Assembly: GCF_025398155.2 (NCBI RefSeq)
Contig: NZ_CP104562.2
Location: 6,138,001 to 6,202,000 of the forward strand
Direction: 5' to 3'
Source of the DNA: Roseateles amylovorans
GTDB taxonomy: Bacteria; Pseudomonadota; Gammaproteobacteria; Burkholderiales; Burkholderiaceae_C
Length of the DNA stretch: 64,000 nt
Under the pieces are notes generated by a model. The model searched no databases, had not been told where the DNA came from, and saw only the letters and a list, made by a program, of their open reading frames with translations. Positions 17,146-27,157 of this stretch are shown here, piece after piece (positions within the stretch are counted from its first letter, which is position 1; every line of letters begins with the position of its first letter). The position numbers were made by a program, and so were the translations under genes.

Positions 17146-19164
17146 ATGGACCGCGACTTCCACTATTACGGCACTGTCCTGGCCGCAGCCTGTGCGGGCT
17201 TCAGTCCCGATGCGGCGCGCGCCATCGGCACCTCGGCCCAGTTCATCGACGACTGCACCGAGGCCCTGACCCATACCGGCGGCATCTTCTCGCTGGGCAG
17301 CCGCGCCCGGCAATTCAACGTCCGGATGAGTGACGGCACCATTTATCCCTTCTTCCCGCTCATCACCTCCGTCTACGGCGTGACCACCTGGGCCCCGTCG
17401 TCGGACTACGACGAGACCCGACAGATCTGGATGCCGTTCCATTTCCTGCCGGGCAACTTTCCGGGGCAGCGCTCCAAGCTCGTCGAGCTGCGCCCGGGCA
17501 TCGATGCGCAGGGCGACCTCACCAACGATTCGGCCGAAAGCATTCAGCTGCTGTGCCGCCCGCGCAGTGACAGTGCGCAGAACATGATCAACTTCGCGCG
17601 CACCGCCTTTGCACGAATCAAGGGGACCGACGCCGAACTGGCACAGATGGTCGTTGGCTGCGTGATGCATGTCTTCGCCGATACCTACGCGCATCAAGAC
17701 TTCGCCGGCACCGCCTCCTATGCGCTCAACGGACTGAAGAACGGCTACTCGAAGGATCCCGGCCAATTCACGCTCTATGGCGAATGGAAGGGCACCCAAT
17801 GGCTGCCCAAGGAGGACACTTTCCGCGACATCGTCTGGCCGACGAATGTCTCGGTGGATTGGCTGAACACCTATCCGCCCTTGGCCAACAACATCGCCAC
17901 CAGCGCACTCGGCCATGGCCAGATGGGGCACATGCCCGATTGCTCCTGCCTGGCCATCCGCTACCAGCCAGCCTGGTCGAATGCCGCGATCGTGCGCAAC
18001 AACCCCCAGCAGTACATGGATGCGTTCATCGACATGACGCTCGCGCTCAAGTGCATCCTGAACAACTGGCCCTTCGACTGGAACAACCAGCAGATGCGTG
18101 ATGACCACATCCAGAGCCTGACCTCCGGACAGTCTTTCACCATGATCAAGCAGCTCTTCTGTCCCGATGTGAAGTCGGCCAATGAGATCCGGATGTACGA
18201 CCAGGGGCTGTGCGTTCCCTCCACCGAATGGTTTCAGAAGTCCGAGGAACGTTGGGGCGCCGCGCTTGCCAAACTGCTGGACAACGTCCCCTTCAATCCG
18301 ATCCCGGGCTACAACGAGGCCAAGTACGGCTGGCCCAAGACGGTCGAGCAAATGGGGTCCGATCCCATCCCGCTCGACACCTTCAAGACGCTTCAGTTCT
18401 TCAAATGGACCATCGCCGCCAAGCTGCTGTTCCGCGCCAATTACGGTCAGTTGCGCGGCATGAGCAATGGCATCGGCCGCGTCATTCGCAGCGCCCAGTT
18501 CTCGACGGCAATGGACCCGCGCCAGTCGGTGATCGACGAATTCAGCCGCTACTGGAACCCCACTGACGCGACCAGTCAGACGCTCAACGACGCACTCGTC
18601 ACCACCGCCTCATCGGACGAGATGAACAGTGTCCTGCTCGGTCCCTACAGCACCACCGATGCCGACAAATCCAGCACGCCGGATTGGTTTGTGATGCAGC
18701 GGGAGGGCCGCTGCCTGAGCTTCTCGGCCACGTCGCGATTCAGCTCCGGCGCCGTGCGCCAGGCCTTCACGCCGACCGTCAGCGCCGATGCCACACGGGC
18801 CCAGCCGATCAGGCTGGTTGAATTCAATCCCGACGAGGGGGTGTACCTGCGCACGTTCGAGAACCGTGTGGGCAAGCAACTGTTCCTCGAGTACCCCGAA
18901 AGCATCGTGTCGAAGATTCTCTGGTTCAACACCTTCGACGGCAGCAGGAACCAGCGATGGAAACGCAACATCGACCCGGAGTCCGGCCTCTCCTCCTTCG
19001 AAAGCGTGCGCTATCCGGGTTGGTTCCTCGGCGTAGATGGCACCGATGTGAAGGCCGTCAACACCGAGGTGTTCTGGCAGATCACGCCCTATCTGCTGAA
19101 CCCGGTGGTCAGCATTCCCGCCAGCGCACCGCCGCCGGACAAGGGGGTGAGTCAGCACCTCTGA
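17146..19164 (+). CDS. DUF6765 protein with C-terminal trefoil-like domain
   Basis: A 672-residue protein opening with DFHYYGTVLAAACAGFSPD, the typical start of DUF6765 proteins. In the first half, CVMHVFADTYAHQDFAG carries the HxxxDxxxH pattern reminiscent of zinc-dependent phospholipase C-like enzymes. The last 150 residues contain three internally similar segments (GRCLSFSATSRF, GKQLFLEYPE, YPGWFLGVDG), suggesting an AbfB/ricin-type beta-trefoil carbohydrate-binding domain. No signal peptide is seen. The combination suggests a hydrolase with a sugar-binding tail; the activity is inferred only. Confidence 0.65.
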   Translation: MDRDFHYYGTVLAAACAGFSPDAARAIGTSAQFIDDCTEALTHTGGIFSLGSRARQFNVRMSDGTIYPFFPLITSVYGVTTWAPSSDYDETRQIWMPFHFLPGNFPGQRSKLVELRPGIDAQGDLTNDSAESIQLLCRPRSDSAQNMINFARTAFARIKGTDAELAQMVVGCVMHVFADTYAHQDFAGTASYALNGLKNGYSKDPGQFTLYGEWKGTQWLPKEDTFRDIVWPTNVSVDWLNTYPPLANNIATSALGHGQMGHMPDCSCLAIRYQPAWSNAAIVRNNPQQYMDAFIDMTLALKCILNNWPFDWNNQQMRDDHIQSLTSGQSFTMIKQLFCPDVKSANEIRMYDQGLCVPSTEWFQKSEERWGAALAKLLDNVPFNPIPGYNEAKYGWPKTVEQMGSDPIPLDTFKTLQFFKWTIAAKLLFRANYGQLRGMSNGIGRVIRSAQFSTAMDPRQSVIDEFSRYWNPTDATSQTLNDALVTTASSDEMNSVLLGPYSTTDADKSSTPDWFVMQREGRCLSFSATSRFSSGAVRQAFTPTVSADATRAQPIRLVEFNPDEGVYLRTFENRVGKQLFLEYPESIVSKILWFNTFDGSRNQRWKRNIDPESGLSSFESVRYPGWFLGVDGTDVKAVNTEVFWQITPYLLNPVVSIPASAPPPDKGVSQHL

Positions 19165-19333
19165 CATCCATTGCGGTCACGCGATGGCCGTCCCACAGAC
19201 CGCGCCTGGCTGGCGTTCCGGGGGACCGGCGGTGGTTCATCTCGATGCAGGCAGCACGCATGCGCCCACACAGGGTGGGCGTCCACACGGGCCCTCGCTG
19301 CATGAACGAGACGCCTAGGCCCTGATGACCTTG

Positions 19334-20257
19334 TCAGTTCGCCGATCGCCGGCCCGCGCTGCGCAGCCGGCCGGCGTCCCTCGCAGGCGGCAGCCCGAAC
19401 AGGCGGGTGTAGTCCCGGCTGAACTGCGAGGGGCTTTCATAGCCCACCCGGAATCCCGCACCGGCTGCGTCCATCGCTTCGGCCACCATCAGCCTTCGCG
19501 CCTCCTGCAGCCGAAGCTGGCTGCGGAACGCCAGCGGACTCAGCGATGTGACGGCCTTGAAATGGGCGTGGAAGGTCGACCGGCCCATGCCGGCGATCTC
19601 GGCCAGGTCGTCGATCCGGAACGGCTCGTCATAGTGGTCACGCAGCCAGGCAACGGCCTTGGCGATCTGGTTGAGGCGGCTCTCGGCTTGCGCCATCTGC
19701 CGCACCAGGTGGTTGCCCGGGCCGGTCAGAAGCCGGTAGAGCATCTCGCGCCCCACCAGCGGCGACAGCGCCTCGATGTCGCGCGGGGTGTCGAGCAGGC
19801 TCACCAGCCTCACCGCCGCATCCAACAAAGCGGGCGTGGTGTCGTTGAGCGCGATGCCCGCGCTGGGCATCTCATCCAACGGCTCATCCAACGGTTCTGC
19901 CCGGGGCGCTTCCACCGGGTGGCGCAGCGCGAGATCCGTCAGCTCGGCCGTGTTCAGGTCGAGCACGAGGCTCAGGTAAGGCGCTTCCTCACTGGCCTCG
20001 ATCACCGCCCCGGTGACCGGCAGATCGATCGACGCGAGCAAGTACTTCGCCGGGTGATAGACATAGGCCGTGCGGCCCAGCATCACCTGCTTGCGGCCCT
20101 GCGCGATGAGGCAGAGCGTCGGCTGATATAGCACCGGCATCGGCAGCGTGGGCGATTGCGCGCGGACCACGCTGACGCCCGGGATGGCGGTGCGCTGCAT
20201 GCCCTCGGCGGTGGCGTGACGACTGAGGATCTCGACAAGCCTGGCGAGCGAACCCAT
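19334..20257 (-). CDS. AraC-family regulator with AraC_N domain
   Basis: A 307-residue regulator. The N-terminal cupin-like half (QPTLCLIAQGRKQVMLG, then YLLASIDLPV) is the AraC_N domain. The C-terminal half has two helix-turn-helix units, IDDLAEIAGMGRSTFHAHFKAVTSLSPLAFRSQLRLQEARRL being split here by the usual linker, followed by GYESPSQFSRDYTRLFG. It is transcribed away from a small exported NTF2-like protein gene, its likely target. Regulators of this group often respond to small alcohols or aldehydes. Confidence 0.9.
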   Translation of the reverse strand: MGSLARLVEILSRHATAEGMQRTAIPGVSVVRAQSPTLPMPVLYQPTLCLIAQGRKQVMLGRTAYVYHPAKYLLASIDLPVTGAVIEASEEAPYLSLVLDLNTAELTDLALRHPVEAPRAEPLDEPLDEMPSAGIALNDTTPALLDAAVRLVSLLDTPRDIEALSPLVGREMLYRLLTGPGNHLVRQMAQAESRLNQIAKAVAWLRDHYDEPFRIDDLAEIAGMGRSTFHAHFKAVTSLSPLAFRSQLRLQEARRLMVAEAMDAAGAGFRVGYESPSQFSRDYTRLFGLPPARDAGRLRSAGRRSAN

Positions 20258-20506
20258 GCGGTACTCCGGTCAGAAAGGGCCAGTGACGGCGCTGAGACGA
20301 TCGTGCAAGAACGCCGGACGATGCATCTACAGCCTTCGGCCGGGCCGCGACACACTTGGCCTGGCCGATGCCACCCGTCGCCGATGAGATTTCATGATGC
20401 CATCTCACCCAGCCCCAGATCCATTCCAGCGGCTGGGCCGAGGCGGCATGCAAGTCTCGCGGCCGGCGGGTGCGACGAACCCTCACCTTGAAACAGGAGA
20501 AACCGC

Positions 20507-21022
20507 ATGACCTTGCGACGACATTTCATGGCCGCAGCGCCGCTGGTGCTTGCCGCGCCGATCAGCGGGCAGGCGCTGGCGCATGCGGGTGACACGCCCA
20601 CTGAACGCAATCGCTCGCTCGTCCGGAAAGCCTTTGAGAAGTGGGCCGCCGGCGGTGCGACCTTCTTCCAGGACGTGCTGGCGCCCGACGTGCGCTGGAC
20701 CATCAAGGGCACCAGCCCCGCCGCCGGGACCTATGAGGGCCGCGACGACTTCATGACACGCGCGGTGGCGCCCTTCGCCTCGCGCCTGTCCTCGCCGATC
20801 CGCCCCACGGTGAAGGGGCTCTGGGCCGAGGGTGACGAGGTGATCGTGCATTGGGACGGCGCCGGCGTGGCGGCCGATGGCCGGCCCTATCGCAACAGCT
20901 ATGTGTGGATCTTCAAGATGACCGACCTGCGGGCCACCGAGGTCATCGCCTTTCTCGATCTCGTCCCCTACGACGACGTGCTCCGCCGCGTACCGGCCCC
21001 CACCAAGAAAGAGGACCGATGA
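20507..21022 (+). CDS. Exported NTF2-like (SnoaL-fold) protein
   Basis: A 171-residue protein. The leader MTLRRHFMAAAP is twin-arginine-like. The mature part has the NTF2 cone-fold pattern (RNRSLVRKAFEKWAAG in spirit, DVRWTIKG, YEGRDDFMTR, VIVHWDGAG, YVWIFKM). These domains bind or isomerise small organic molecules. Divergent from the AraC regulator gene with about 250 bases between, so the two probably form a regulator and target pair. Substrate unknown. Confidence 0.8.
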   Translation: MTLRRHFMAAAPLVLAAPISGQALAHAGDTPTERNRSLVRKAFEKWAAGGATFFQDVLAPDVRWTIKGTSPAAGTYEGRDDFMTRAVAPFASRLSSPIRPTVKGLWAEGDEVIVHWDGAGVAADGRPYRNSYVWIFKMTDLRATEVIAFLDLVPYDDVLRRVPAPTKKEDR

Positions 21023-21102
21023 GCCCGCATGCTGTCATCGGCTTGCAAGTGGCCCTGCGCGCAGGGCCGCGAGGTGTGCTGCGCTGATGCGCCGGACGCG
21101 CC

Positions 21103-21145
21103 GGTCAATCGACCGTTCAATCGAATGTTCAATCGACTGCTCGAT
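21103..21145. repeat. Short TCAATCGA repeats
   Basis: Three near-copies of GTTCAATCGA-type octamers or decamers lie between the NTF2-like and M61 genes. They are too short and few to be a named element, and no function can be assigned. Confidence 0.5.
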
Positions 21146-21297
21146 CTCCGACGCCGGTCATCCACTGCGGCGATGACCGCCGCGCGGTGGATGCCGCTCG
21201 GAAGACGAGCGAGTGTTTTACCGCGCAGCAAAGGAAGGCGAGAGGCTTCGAAGCACCCGCACTGGCGACTGCAGCTGCCCGCGCATCCGAACGCCCC

Positions 21298-23235
21298 CTA
21301 CCGCGCCCGAAAGATCTCATCCAACACCGCGCCCGCCTCGACCCGCTCCAGCCGGGGGTACCGCAGCCCCGGACTGGCGACCTCCAGCTCGATGGACGAC
21401 CCGTCCTGATCCACCCGCAAACGCACCGGCCGCGCCGCGCCGACGGCCGCCTTGAGCCCATCCACGGAGAACGGCGCGCCATTGACCTGCCGGAGCTTGG
21501 CCCCAGGCGCCAAGCCCGCTCGGAAGGCCGGTCCGTCCCATTGCACCGCGCGAACCGCGCCGGACGCATCCACCGCGAGGCCCAGCGAGAAGAGGTGGTC
21601 CTCCACCCCTCGGTCACGCGCATCCTGCGCGAAGGTGATGGACGGCGAGTCGCTGTAGACCAGCCGATAGCCCGCACGCGCCAGGCCCGTCAACAACAGA
21701 TCGGCGTCCAATGCATCCAGGCGCGCATCGAGGAAGCGTTTCCAGTCCCCAGGCACCACCTGCTGCAAGGCCTGGTGCACCTCGGCCTCGGTATAGAAAC
21801 GCGTGTCGTCCACCCCGCGCGTCGGCGCGGAGAAGAACAGGCGCACGAAGTCGTCCAGGCTCTTGCGCCCACCGCTGCGGGTACGGATCTCCACATCCAC
21901 CGCCAGCCAAAGGAGCGCACCGTCGCCGTAGTAGTTCTTCTTGCCGGTGAAATCGGACCACTCGATGCCCTTGCCTGACAAGGTCACCGGATCATGGACG
22001 CTGTCCCGCAACGACTTCCAGCGGTGAGAGGCCTGCGTCTGCGCGAGGGCGGCGTCGATCGCCAGATCATCCAACGCCTCCTCCAGCGTCCGCATGCCAC
22101 CGCGGGCGGCCGTCACCTTGCCGAGGTACTGGGTCAGGCCCTCGTAGACCCACAGCAGCGAGTTCTGCAGCGGCTCGTTGTAGTTGTGCGCCCGCATGTC
22201 GGCCGGCACGAACTGGGTGCCGTTCCACGAATGGATGTATTCGTGCAGCGCGAGATCGAGATTGCGCAGATTGCTCTGCGGCGAACGCAGGTAGTCGTCC
22301 GGCAGGAACAGCTCGGTGGCGTGACGGTGCTCGATGCCGCCGGGTCCGCCCATGCGTTCATCCAAGGCCATCAGGACGTGAAACGGCGGCCGCGCACGCT
22401 CACCGAAAAGCAGTTGCACCTGGGCGATCGATCGGCGGAAGGCCTCGGCGCGATCCGCTGACGTGGCCAGGTCCGCCGGGTCGTTGGCGAAGACATGCAA
22501 CTGCACCGGCTGGTCCGGCCGCGTCGACACGGCCTCTTCCCGCCAATGCCGGCCGGCGAGCAAGGGCGCGTCCATCAACGCAGACAGCCTCACCGGCGCG
22601 ATGCGCACGCGGCCCTCCGGTGCGGCCACGGTGGGCAGGCTGGTGGCGGGATGCAAGCCGTCCGGCAGCGTGACTGAAGCCGACACCCAGATCTTGTCCC
22701 GCTCATACCCCGCCGGGTAGAGCAGCAGATTGGACCAGCCGACATTGACGATGTGCCGCCCCAGTGCCCGGTTCCCGCCGCGCGGCGAGAGGTAGCGGAA
22801 CTCGACATCCAGAACCGTCGCCCCCTTCGGCGGCTGCAGGTGGAACGCATGCGGTTGCGATGCGTCCCGCGTCCACCGGACGGGTTGGCCATGGGCCTGC
22901 ACGGTCAGCCCCGCGACGCGTCCCACCTGGCCGCTGGGTGCGTGGCTGGCGGCTTGCCATTGCGGGTAGAGCAGGGTGATGGCCTTGGAGCCGGACAGCG
23001 GGATCTGTTGCCGGATGCGGAACACCTTGTGCGTCACATCCGTCGCATCCACATCCAGCACGACCACGCCAGGAAATGCAGCCGCCGTCATCGCGGGCAC
23101 CCGTTGGATCGCAGCACCCGGGCCAGACAAGGCCGAGCCGGTGGGCGCAGCAGAGGCTGGAGTCGCGACGATCGCCAGTGCAGCGATCGTCGCGGCGACT
23201 GCGGGTGACCGCCGCTTTGCCGGAGATGAATTCAT
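21298..23235 (-). CDS. M61-family (glycyl aminopeptidase-type) metallopeptidase
   Basis: A 645-residue exported peptidase. The signal peptide runs to about residue 29 (AIVATPASA). The N-terminal half is the M61 beta-rich domain. The zinc motif is HEYIHSWNG, with a third Glu ligand in VYEGLTQYLG. The C-terminal 100 residues form a PDZ-like domain (GLAVDASGAVRAV, FRAGLAPGAKLRQVNG). The order and length match the family. Acts in the periplasm on peptides with small N-terminal residues. The downstream end lies in a gene-poor spacer. Confidence 0.92.
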   Translation of the reverse strand: MNSSPAKRRSPAVAATIAALAIVATPASAAPTGSALSGPGAAIQRVPAMTAAAFPGVVVLDVDATDVTHKVFRIRQQIPLSGSKAITLLYPQWQAASHAPSGQVGRVAGLTVQAHGQPVRWTRDASQPHAFHLQPPKGATVLDVEFRYLSPRGGNRALGRHIVNVGWSNLLLYPAGYERDKIWVSASVTLPDGLHPATSLPTVAAPEGRVRIAPVRLSALMDAPLLAGRHWREEAVSTRPDQPVQLHVFANDPADLATSADRAEAFRRSIAQVQLLFGERARPPFHVLMALDERMGGPGGIEHRHATELFLPDDYLRSPQSNLRNLDLALHEYIHSWNGTQFVPADMRAHNYNEPLQNSLLWVYEGLTQYLGKVTAARGGMRTLEEALDDLAIDAALAQTQASHRWKSLRDSVHDPVTLSGKGIEWSDFTGKKNYYGDGALLWLAVDVEIRTRSGGRKSLDDFVRLFFSAPTRGVDDTRFYTEAEVHQALQQVVPGDWKRFLDARLDALDADLLLTGLARAGYRLVYSDSPSITFAQDARDRGVEDHLFSLGLAVDASGAVRAVQWDGPAFRAGLAPGAKLRQVNGAPFSVDGLKAAVGAARPVRLRVDQDGSSIELEVASPGLRYPRLERVEAGAVLDEIFRAR

Positions 23236-23465
23236 TCGAATGACTCTAGGATCGAGAAGAAGGCGTCGGTGCCGGCGTCGGGCTGAAGTCGGGCAGACGG
23301 GAGTCCCACCCTCGGGTCAGGCGATGCCGCTGGGATGTGCCTCGCCATCCACCAGGCCGCTACAGCGCGCGAATGTTAGCCGCGTCGCCCGTGAACGCCG
23401 GGGTTCGGCTGTCCCATGGGGCCGTGGACCGGTGGCCACCAGACCGTCACCGCGTCATCGCCGCG

Positions 23466-24752
23466 TCATCGTGCGGGGGCTTCTGCCGCAGCCCAGATCA
23501 AGCGGCCTCCGCGCACCGTGCACTTCACCTTCGCGAAGTGTTTGACGGACACCGCCGGATCGCCGTCCAGCACCACGAGGTCGGCCTCCAGGCCGGGCTT
23601 GAGCTGACCCCGTCGGGCCGTCTCCTTCCATCGTTCGGCCGGCACCGTCGTCAGGGACGCGAGGATCTGCATCGGGCGCAGGCCCGCCTGCGCCAGCAGC
23701 TCGTACTCCTCGGTGGGATCGCTGTCTTCCATGTAGTCGACGTCGGTGCCGAAGAGCAACTTGCCACCGGCCGCCGCAAAGCGGCCCACCTCGCGCACGC
23801 TGTCCTGCAACACGGCGTCGGCCTGTGGCGCCGGCACCTGCTCCTTGACGAGCTCATACCGAAGCAGCTTGAGCGTGGGCACCATGTAGACACCCGCCGC
23901 GCGCAGCGCATCCATCAGCTCCGTCGGCCAGGGGCCCGGCACACCCAGCGGCGGATGCGCCAGGATGTCCACCTGGGCGCGCAAGGCCGCCCGCACGCCG
24001 TCCAGGTCGGTCGGATGCGCGAAGGCCAGATGACCGCGTCGATGGGTTTCGGCCACGGCGGCTTCGGCAATGTCGGCCGCAATGCGCTTCGGCGGCCGAT
24101 CGCGCTGCGGCGTCACCAGGAACAGCTTGGTGCCTTCCGCACCGGCATCGAGGTTCTGGCGCACCGTGGCCAAGGCCGACGCCACCGTCGCGGGCTGCGG
24201 CAGCTTGGCCAGGAAGGCCGGATCGAAGTGATCGAGATAGGCGGGAAGGCCCTGGGGCGGGAACAGCGGCAGTCCCGCGGTGAGCAGCCGCGGTCCTTTG
24301 AGTTCGCCCTGATTCACCCGTGCCCGCAAGGCCAGCGTGTTGTCACGGTCGGAGGCGATGTCGAACGCCGTGGTGAAGCCATACCGCGTCAACAGCGCCG
24401 TCAGCCCTGCCTCCAGCGTGGCCGCGGGGGCGGTCTTGGCCTTGGCGAACGCCGCGCCATTGAGGTGCACATGGCTGTTCTGAAAACCCGCCACCACCAC
24501 GCCGCCATCGCAGGCCGACGCCAAGGGGGGGATTTCCTTCGACACCGCACTGCGTGCGCCGACCCCCACGATGCGACCGTCGCGCACCAGCACCACGCCA
24601 TCGTCGATGGGCGGCGCATCCGGCGCGGGATAGATCCTCACGCCGCGCAGTGCGCGGACGCCGTCATCGGCGGCTTGAGCAAAGGGGGTGGTCATTCCGC
24701 AGCACATCAGGGCAGCGGCAACGCGGACGAGGGGCAGGCGGAGGGTTCGCAT
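23466..24752 (-). CDS. Exported amidohydrolase-family protein
   Basis: A 428-residue enzyme. The start at 24752 places the signal peptide (ending PFAQA) at the N-terminus. The TIM-barrel metal residues are visible: HVH after GFQNS, His in FAHPTDLDG, His in ILAHPPLG and Asp in LFGTDVDYMED. The KPGLEADLVVLDGDP C-terminal strand is typical of the imidazolonepropionase/prolidase-like branch. The substrate (a cyclic amide or dipeptide) cannot be set from sequence alone. Same strand as the M61 peptidase gene, 230 bases apart. Confidence 0.87.
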   Translation of the reverse strand: MRTLRLPLVRVAAALMCCGMTTPFAQAADDGVRALRGVRIYPAPDAPPIDDGVVLVRDGRIVGVGARSAVSKEIPPLASACDGGVVVAGFQNSHVHLNGAAFAKAKTAPAATLEAGLTALLTRYGFTTAFDIASDRDNTLALRARVNQGELKGPRLLTAGLPLFPPQGLPAYLDHFDPAFLAKLPQPATVASALATVRQNLDAGAEGTKLFLVTPQRDRPPKRIAADIAEAAVAETHRRGHLAFAHPTDLDGVRAALRAQVDILAHPPLGVPGPWPTELMDALRAAGVYMVPTLKLLRYELVKEQVPAPQADAVLQDSVREVGRFAAAGGKLLFGTDVDYMEDSDPTEEYELLAQAGLRPMQILASLTTVPAERWKETARRGQLKPGLEADLVVLDGDPAVSVKHFAKVKCTVRGGRLIWAAAEAPAR

Positions 24753-24895
24753 GCGTCGCAGCCTATCAGAGGTGCTCGCCCATCTTGGGAAGGCGCGGCT
24801 CGGAGTATTTGCTGGCCCATCTCGGTTGATCGCCGATGGCGGCATCGCCAGCGGGTCTCTAGTCTGCAGGACTCCATCTGCTCGTCGAGGCCCAC

Positions 24896-25687
24896 ATGCC
24901 GCTTTGGATCTACCAACTGCCTGTCTGGCAATTCGGCGTCTTGCTGATGACCGGATGGATGGTCCCGGCCATGGCCAGCTTCGAGGTCATCCATCGCTTC
25001 TTGAAGCCCCGATTCGAGGAAGCAGACAAGGGCTTGGCCATGACGCTGCTGGCACTGGTTGCCACGCTCAATTCGCTGCTGCTCGCCTTCTGTGCCGTCT
25101 CCGTCTGGGACGCCTATCGGTCTGCGGACAACGCGGTGAGCAATGAGGCCGTCACCATCAGTGAACTGGCGCGGGACCTAGGGGTGCTGGGCACACCGGC
25201 TGCATTGGCCGCGCGGGAGCGGCTTCGGGAATACACGCGCAGCATCGTGGACGACGAATGGGTGAAGATGCAGAAGGAGCCCGGCCACCGCGACAACGGC
25301 GACCGCATCAACCGCATCTTTCGCGCCTTGCAGACGGTGGAGCCGACCACGCCGGCCCAGACCATTCTGCTGACCGAGATCTGGGCTCGCATGAATGAGG
25401 TGCTGAAGTTCCGGCTTGATCGCGTCAGCGCCAGTGAGCTGTCGGTGCCCGCCACGCTGTGGTTCGTCGTCATCGCGGGCGGCGTGCTTTCGCTGATGCC
25501 AATGCTGGTTCTGCCCCCGACGGCGTTCAACCGCACGGCGGTGGCCCTGCTCTCGTGTTCGACCGGGCTGGTGTTCTTCTTCATCGTGCAGATGGACCGG
25601 CCCTTCGTCGGCGAGCAGAGCGTAAGCCCCCAGCCCTACGAGATCAGCCTTCAAGAGATGGCGCAGTGGGACTTGGGGCCTCGATGA
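24896..25687 (+). CDS. DUF4239 membrane protein
   Basis: A 263-residue protein with two N-terminal and two C-terminal membrane helices flanking a cytoplasmic helical domain (residues about 75-180). Segment GLAMTLLALVATLNSLLLAF plus the SNEAVTISEL region is typical of DUF4239, a bestrophin-like family. It could be an anion channel; family function is not proved. The gene stands alone and is divergent from the amidohydrolase gene. Confidence 0.75.
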   Translation: MPLWIYQLPVWQFGVLLMTGWMVPAMASFEVIHRFLKPRFEEADKGLAMTLLALVATLNSLLLAFCAVSVWDAYRSADNAVSNEAVTISELARDLGVLGTPAALAARERLREYTRSIVDDEWVKMQKEPGHRDNGDRINRIFRALQTVEPTTPAQTILLTEIWARMNEVLKFRLDRVSASELSVPATLWFVVIAGGVLSLMPMLVLPPTAFNRTAVALLSCSTGLVFFFIVQMDRPFVGEQSVSPQPYEISLQEMAQWDLGPR

Positions 25688-25965
25688 ATCGCCCGGCGTT
25701 GCCTCACTCGCATGTCCATGGGCCACAACACCTGAACCCGATGCATCTGCCGATCGGCGCGAAAGGGGATTGCCACGGCATGCTATCGAACGCGCTCATT
25801 CCGCACTGGCGGGATCGGCCTTCTGCAATCGCGGCGTGGAGCCACTGCCCGTTGCCGTTGTTCACTGCCTGCCAGTGTCAGAGGACATTCGTCGCGCCGA
25901 CATCGATGAGGGCGCGTCCACCGATATCAATCCGGAAGAACGCCGCCTGAAAGTGCGGCACCGAA
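25688..25965. other. Non-coding stretch ending in a terminator
   Basis: About 280 bases between the DUF4239 stop and a strong terminator. An open frame spans the region but continues through the terminator hairpin, so it is unlikely to be a gene. The stretch may be a long 3' untranslated region or encode a small RNA. Confidence 0.4.
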
Positions 25966-25994
25966 GGAGCCCGCTTGTGCGGGCTCCTTTTTTT
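25966..25994 (+). terminator. Rho-independent terminator
   Basis: A perfect 9-bp GC stem GGAGCCCGC / GCGGGCTCC with a TTGT loop is followed directly by seven T residues. The T tract is on the plus strand only, so it ends plus-strand transcripts, coming from DUF4239 or from an unrecognised small RNA between 25688 and 25965. Confidence 0.93.
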
Positions 25995-26076
25995 CATCGA
26001 CTCGACACCGTCAACGCCGCAGCGGCTGGCGCTTCCGTGCCCGGGGCTCACAGCTGACGGCACCACGACGCGCAGC

Positions 26077-26970
26077 TCAAGGCTCGATCGCCGCGCCCAC
26101 CACTTCAGATGAAACGCCCACACTGCCGATGCGCGTGGCCTTGCCGGTCATCAGGTCGATCCGATACCAGGTCGACTTGCCTTGGGACGACACCGCGCTG
26201 TAGGCCACGTTGCCGATGTCGGAGAGGTCCAATGTGGCCTTGGCAAAGCTGCCGATGCCCAGGGAGCCGACAGTGAACAGGCGCCCCGTGTTGGGCGAGA
26301 CCACCGGCTGAACACCTTCCTTCGACCCCTGATGCACCAGCACGCCGAGCTTGCCGTCGAGCGCGTAGTTGGTCGTGATCTTCTCGTTGTCCTTGTTGTA
26401 GGTGTAGCCCGCCGCGACGATGCCAGGCGTCTTGTCCACGTTCACATCCGCGCTGTCGTAGACCAGTCGGCCGTCCAGTTGCACGCCCGGCTGGTCCGGG
26501 TTCGAATCCACCACCGCCCCGGTGTCCGGATGCAGCCGCATGTTCACGCCGGCGTCATTGACCACACGAATGCGGTCGACCGTGGGATTGAAATCAACGC
26601 CCCATTCCGTCGCTCCGTCGGAGGGCAGGGCCACCGGCGTGCCGATTTTTTCGGTCTGCCCGGTGCCGGTATGGATGCGATAGAGCTGGCCGGTGCTTCC
26701 CAGGCCATACAACTGGCCGCGGGCCACCCGGTAGTCGATGCCCAGCAGGCGCTCGCCGGAGGACAGACCCTGCAGCGGCTTGGTCCACAGGACCTTTTGC
26801 GGCTGCCCCGCATTGAACTGGATCAGCTCATTGGCAGCGGTGACGGCCACCGCCACTTCCTTGGCTGGAGGACCGAGCGGCGCCTCCATCGTCGTCGAAC
26901 AGGCCGACAGCACGGCCGCAATGCCGAGCAGCGGCCCCCGTGGCCACATGGGCAAGACTCGATTCGCCAT
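26077..26970 (-). CDS. DUF4394 lipoprotein
   Basis: A 297-residue protein with lipobox LSAC near residue 24. The body shows the DUF4394 repeats (LLGIDYRVARGQLYGLG, WGVDFNPTVDRIRVVND, MRLHPDTGAVV), which form a beta-propeller-like structure. It is found as a surface or periplasmic protein of unknown role. It is divergent from the cobalamin-riboswitch operon, with about 180 bases between. Confidence 0.85.
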   Translation of the reverse strand: MANRVLPMWPRGPLLGIAAVLSACSTTMEAPLGPPAKEVAVAVTAANELIQFNAGQPQKVLWTKPLQGLSSGERLLGIDYRVARGQLYGLGSTGQLYRIHTGTGQTEKIGTPVALPSDGATEWGVDFNPTVDRIRVVNDAGVNMRLHPDTGAVVDSNPDQPGVQLDGRLVYDSADVNVDKTPGIVAAGYTYNKDNEKITTNYALDGKLGVLVHQGSKEGVQPVVSPNTGRLFTVGSLGIGSFAKATLDLSDIGNVAYSAVSSQGKSTWYRIDLMTGKATRIGSVGVSSEVVGAAIEP

Positions 26971-27157
26971 AACCTCTCCCTGACAGCATGAGTGGGAACA
27001 CGATCCTCGCGCTTGCGAATGCGCTTGTCACGTCCCTCACCCGTCCATCGCGTGCGTGCGGGGGAGGATGAGGAAAACTGCGCACTCTGCTTGGCCGCGC
27101 GCAGACTCCCCTAGAATCGCCGCCGCTGCACGGCCCTGTGTCGTCGGCAGATCATCA

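Noticed and set aside
25770..26057. Possible 95-residue gene
   Set aside because: The frame runs straight through a strong intrinsic terminator and has no ribosome site or recognisable sequence.
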